A stretch of DNA of 18,035 bases, from positions 1 to 18,035 of the forward strand of contig NZ_JBOZWW010000045.1 in assembly GCF_050864855.1 (NCBI RefSeq). The letters are read 5' to 3'. Shown one piece after another: positions 15,096 through 18,035 of this stretch. The notes beneath the pieces are model-generated. The model had not been told where the DNA came from and searched no databases. It saw only the letters and a program-made list of their open reading frames with translations. The DNA is from Cardinium hertigii_C. GTDB lineage: Bacteria > Bacteroidota > Bacteroidia > Cytophagales > Amoebophilaceae. Every line of letters starts with the position of its first letter. Positions within the stretch are counted from its first letter, which is position 1. The position numbers and the translations under genes are program-made.

Positions 15096-16286
15096 ATGAA
15101 AATAAATTTTTATACGAAGCCTTTTAGGCTGATCTTGTCAATGTATATGGCTTGTTGCTTGTTTGGGAGTTGTAGCAAGCTAGGTAGCAGGTATGGTATG
15201 GCCCCAAATATGGATCAGGGACACAGAGATAATATAGAAAACCCCGATGCATCGCTAACTGATTCGACACAAAAACTTTTTAAAGCAATAAAAGATAGTA
15301 ATTTAGAAAAAGTACATGGGTTGTTAGCGACTTGTTTTGACCATGATGCATTTATGGATTTATGTCAAACAAATGCACACGGAAATACCTGTCTACATGT
15401 AGCAGCAGGTGACCACAGGGGGAAGAAATCTATGGAGGCAGCAAAAATTATGAAGTACTTATTAAATAAGATGAAGCCTTTGCTGTTAACTGAGGAAGAT
15501 TTTCAAAAAGTTGTTGATCACATTTCACATATTCCAAATGAAACTTTAATAAAAGATCCAATTTTTTGTGATCTAATTGCTTTTGAGCGAACTTCTTTTT
15601 GTGTAGCTTTTTCTGAATCTGCATCTGAAGACGAAGATGATTTGGTGCTTCATAACTGGGAGGATCGTCGATCTAGCCTAAACATATGTGATGCAACACG
15701 TAATCTTCTAAAAAATATACAAACGAAACGTTATAATAGTCGTAGCGAGCTGATGCGCAAAAATAACAAAGGAGAAACGCCCATATGCGCAGCTATAAAC
15801 TACGGTGATTCATGCGTATTTGATGCTTTGATATCTGATACCCATAAGTTGATAGGGCTGAATCTTTCTAGCCACACAGGTAGACCATTATCTGATATTT
15901 TTGAAGAGCTCATGGACAGAGAAAATACTAATAAACTGAAAGATTTAGTAAATCAATACGCTTTATCAATAAATATTATGTCGGATGGTAGTCATGGATG
16001 CAACGGATATTTTCTACATAATGAATGTGAAGCTTGTAACATAGCAAAAGAAATTAAAAATAAGCAGAATAATAAACCCCAATCGGTCCTAGCACAGGAT
16101 CAGAAATTGAATGAGGAAGAACGTCGCATTCGAACAGTCCTTTGTGCAGTAGGTATAGAAGAATCAAAGATCGACGCATTCTTTGCAAGCATAATGCGTT
16201 CTCCTGCTTCTAATGCTCTTTCTGCTTGTGCTGCTTCTAATACTACTACTTCTTCTTCTAAGTCGCGTGGCCATATTCCATATTAG
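15096..16286 (+). CDS. Exported ankyrin-like lipoprotein with Cys/His cluster, function unknown
   Basis: 396 residues. The N-terminus is a lipoprotein signal: basic MKINFYTKPFR, hydrophobic LILSMYMACCLF, then GSC with Cys26 as the probable lipidated residue. An ankyrin-like helix pair at 59-80 (KLFKAIKDSNLEKVHGLL) leads into one good ankyrin unit at about 93-126 (NAHGNTCLHVAAGD ... MKYLLNKM). A second, weaker unit is at about 221-250 (NNKGETPICAAINYGD). An acidic patch (SESASEDEDD, 174-183) lies between them. Residues 300-314 hold H-x-C-x5-H-x2-C-x2-C, a possible metal site. The end is Ser/Thr/Ala-rich. Ankyrin proteins in Amoebophilaceae are widely viewed as host-interaction factors, but a lipoprotein need not be secreted into the host, so that role is only inferred. 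It is a singleton between accC and the second symporter. Confidence 0.75.
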   Translation: MKINFYTKPFRLILSMYMACCLFGSCSKLGSRYGMAPNMDQGHRDNIENPDASLTDSTQKLFKAIKDSNLEKVHGLLATCFDHDAFMDLCQTNAHGNTCLHVAAGDHRGKKSMEAAKIMKYLLNKMKPLLLTEEDFQKVVDHISHIPNETLIKDPIFCDLIAFERTSFCVAFSESASEDEDDLVLHNWEDRRSSLNICDATRNLLKNIQTKRYNSRSELMRKNNKGETPICAAINYGDSCVFDALISDTHKLIGLNLSSHTGRPLSDIFEELMDRENTNKLKDLVNQYALSINIMSDGSHGCNGYFLHNECEACNIAKEIKNKQNNKPQSVLAQDQKLNEEERRIRTVLCAVGIEESKIDAFFASIMRSPASNALSACAASNTTTSSSKSRGHIPY

Positions 16287-16338
16287 TATCGTGATTATAG
16301 ACATTAGCTTAAACCAATTTAGCTAGGTTATTTCCATT

Positions 16339-17757
16339 ATGCCAATTGATCTTTCATTGCTGCTATTAGTAATCTTTTTACTATCTACTTTAGTAATATT
16401 TTTTTGTTCTTTGACTAAAAAGGCTACCAACTTTCAGGAGCATGCGGTGGGCCATAGGCAATTTTCTACACTTACTATAGTAGCTACTATAGTAGCCTGT
16501 TATTGTTCAGGAGGACTACTAAACCATGGTATCACCTATGCTTCTAAAGGACTCTGGTATATAGTTTACAGGATGACGATTGCACTTTTTCCATTATTGC
16601 TCTTAAGTTGGTTAGCAGGTCGTATGTCCAAGTTTATCTATCGCCTATCGATGCCAGAGTCTATGGCTAGTGTATATGGTCCTTATGCAAGATTCATTAC
16701 TGCTTTGTTTGAAGTGTGTAATAGCGTTACCATCGTTTCCTTACAAATTCGTCTTATATCTGACACCGTTGGCCTATTGATGCCTTCAGCCAATCCATTC
16801 ACTATTACCCTACTCATTACTGTCTTTATGGTGGTTTATGCTATGTTTGGTGGTGTGCGTGCTATTGTCTTTACAGATGTATGGCAATGTATCATTTTTT
16901 CTATCCTTACGGTTGTATTAGCTTGGTGCGTCTTTAAAAAGTCTGGTAAGACAATCTTTGAAATCATTGATTTTCTTAAAACTCAAAAACAATTCGGGCT
17001 ATCTAATATTATGCCCTCTGATAGAAAAGTACCCAGTATACTTGACTACCTCACTAATTCGGTTGCTGCTATGGGGCCCTATCTCGTGCAACATATATAT
17101 ATGTCTAAGCGTCCCGATCAAGCAAGAAAGGCATGCTTATATGCAGGTATTTTTTCTAGTGCTATTATGGTATGTACCACGATAGTTGGTCTATTGGTTT
17201 TTGTCTGCTTCCCCTATGTACCCTCTACAGCTATTTGGACTCATTTTCTTGCTCATGCTTCCTATCCTTTAAAAGCAATAGTTTGTGTGATTATGTTATC
17301 TTTCGCTATGTCCACAGTTGACTCTAGATTACATGTCGCTAGTATTATGCTGGCTTATGATATACCCAAAAGTATAGGTTATTTCAGAAAATTTTTCCAT
17401 TTGCACCAACTTAAACTGGTCCGTGTAGCGCTGTGTACGCTGGCCCTGCTTACTATGGTATTGGCTTTTAATTTTCCTATATCCACATTATCCCGAGTCC
17501 TTATGTGGTATGCCCGTTTCTATGTTCCAGTAATCATAGCCCCATTTATTTTAGCTGTTTTAGGATTTCGTACGGCTTCCTTTCCTGTCTTAGTAGGTAT
17601 GCTTACCGGTCTCGTATCTATGTTGGCTTGGCAAAAATGGATGGTCTCTATAGTTGGTACAAAAACTGGCCACGTACCTTGTATGTTGATGAATGGGCTA
17701 ATTATGGTCCTTGTACACTATTTACTACCCAGCAAACAAAAAAATAGATCAATATAG
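16339..17757 (+). CDS. Sodium:solute symporter (SSS family), paralog 2
   Basis: 472 residues with about 13 membrane segments. It carries the SSS pattern in FGGVRAIVFTDVWQ at 170-183 and a textbook SSS helix with the sodium-site pair Ser325-Thr326 in MSTVDSRLHVASIML. The motifs FGG-x-R, QHIYMS (251-256), Ser325-Thr326 and Asp341 fall at exactly the same residue numbers as in the minus-strand symporter at the other end of the window, so the two are paralogs without a gap over at least 341 residues. They differ most after the last helix: this one stops soon after HYLLPSKQKNRSI. The substrate is unknown. Its stop codon is the first TAG in a row of 11-bp tandem repeats. It begins 52 nt after the lipoprotein gene. 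Confidence 0.88.
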   Translation: MPIDLSLLLLVIFLLSTLVIFFCSLTKKATNFQEHAVGHRQFSTLTIVATIVACYCSGGLLNHGITYASKGLWYIVYRMTIALFPLLLLSWLAGRMSKFIYRLSMPESMASVYGPYARFITALFEVCNSVTIVSLQIRLISDTVGLLMPSANPFTITLLITVFMVVYAMFGGVRAIVFTDVWQCIIFSILTVVLAWCVFKKSGKTIFEIIDFLKTQKQFGLSNIMPSDRKVPSILDYLTNSVAAMGPYLVQHIYMSKRPDQARKACLYAGIFSSAIMVCTTIVGLLVFVCFPYVPSTAIWTHFLAHASYPLKAIVCVIMLSFAMSTVDSRLHVASIMLAYDIPKSIGYFRKFFHLHQLKLVRVALCTLALLTMVLAFNFPISTLSRVLMWYARFYVPVIIAPFILAVLGFRTASFPVLVGMLTGLVSMLAWQKWMVSIVGTKTGHVPCMLMNGLIMVLVHYLLPSKQKNRSI

Positions 17758-17786
17758 TTTCAATATAGTTTCAATATAGTTTCAAT
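17750..17786 (+). repeat. 11-bp tandem repeat, three copies, over the symporter stop
   Basis: The unit AATATAGTTTC occurs three times in perfect succession at 17751-17761, 17762-17772 and 17773-17783; the period continues for one base before and three bases after. Each unit contains TAG, and the first TAG (17755-17757) is the symporter stop. The array marks the junction between the symporter and the transposase region and is the kind of small duplication that replication slippage or an insertion event leaves. Confidence 0.9.
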
Positions 17787-17833
17787 TGCTTCGATCAAAT
17801 TTTTTACTTAGTCGGTCCTGAAATACTGTATAA

Positions 17834-17884
17834 TTATTTGTTAATCAGCAAATAAATGGTTAAATTTGTATTGGTTAATAACCA
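17834..17884. repeat. Two palindromic elements upstream of the right-hand transposase
   Basis: TTATTTG (17834-17840) pairs with CAAATAA (17849-17855) across an 8-nt loop. TGGTTAATAACCA (17872-17884) is a 13-bp perfect palindrome around a single central base. Both lie between the tandem repeat and the transposase ATG, so they are probably within the left end of the insertion sequence, where they could bind the transposase or shape its leader. I could not fix the exact element end. Confidence 0.4.
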
Positions 17885-17924
17885 GTTTTAGAGTTGTTTT
17901 GTATAAAAAGCTTGCAAAATAAGG

Positions 17925-18035
17925 ATGAAATCTAAGAAAATAAATAATAGCCTTGAACGTTTGTTTGAGCAACGCTTATCTAGTTTTCTTAACCCGAAAC
18001 ATCGTTTATTCCAGTTATCTGATTCGATTACTTGG
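17925..18035 (+). mobile_element. Transposase, N-terminal end (partial, cut by window edge)
   Basis: An ATG at 17925 opens a frame of 37 codons that runs off the right edge. It reads SLERLFEQRLSSFLNP and then KHRLFQLSDSITW. The pattern of a short helix followed by NP-x-H-x-L-x-x-L-x-x-x-I-x-W is how transposases of the IS5 group proper and related IS1182-like elements begin. The catalytic part is outside the window, so family and integrity are unproven. It follows the second symporter in the same direction with 167 bp between. I cannot tell whether it is the same element type as the fragment at the left edge, since the two show opposite ends of the protein. Confidence 0.65.

Noticed and set aside
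1..18035. tRNA genes, rRNA, CRISPR array or replication origin
   Set aside because: No cloverleaf with a proper T-loop, no spaced direct repeats of CRISPR size and no DnaA-box cluster were found on reading both strands.

Overview
The window looks like a piece of a reduced, AT-rich Bacteroidota genome. The closest match I can name is the insect- and amoeba-associated Amoebophilaceae (Cardinium/Amoebophilus type). This rests on four things read from the sequence: the Bacteroidota gene orders rpmB-rpmG-DUF4295-ftsY and rpmF-fabH-efp-accB-accC; a TTTG/TAnnTTTG promoter in front of rpmB; a lack of clear Shine-Dalgarno sequences; and accessory content typical of such symbionts, namely IS transposases, an ankyrin-type lipoprotein and repeated sodium/solute symporters. 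The genus is an inference and cannot be settled from this window.

Left arm (1-8652). The C-terminal end of an IS5-like transposase enters from the left edge and converges on a sodium/solute symporter on the minus strand. Next, still on the minus strand, come a peptidoglycan and membrane quality-control group (ftsH, ddl and a PASTA-domain protein), then a dCMP deaminase - tadA - Mn-type superoxide dismutase cluster, and an unassigned exported protein that resembles an outer-membrane beta-barrel.

Right arm (9018-18035). All genes are on the plus strand. The first group is rpmB, rpmG, a DUF4295 gene of only 52 codons and ftsY (ribosome assembly and SRP-dependent membrane targeting). After a 311-bp spacer come rpmF, fabH, efp, accB and accC (fatty-acid chain initiation plus two ribosome or translation genes). 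An exported ankyrin-like lipoprotein with a Cys/His cluster, a second symporter paralogous to the first, and the N-terminal end of another transposase complete the window. Divergent transcription starts in the 365-bp spacer at 8653-9017.

How it fits together. Most of the window is conserved housekeeping: envelope synthesis, protein quality control, translation and acetyl-CoA carboxylase/KAS III. Accessory genes sit at both ends, where a symporter paralog lies next to a transposase. I see no obvious new multi-gene system. The points most worth a second look are the change of the normally invariant HP pair to YL beside the AccC active site, the Cys/His cluster in the ankyrin-like lipoprotein, the gapless inverted pair of symporters, the IS-supplied end of the left symporter, and an apparently decayed reading frame in front of rpmF. 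I found no tRNA, rRNA or CRISPR array.
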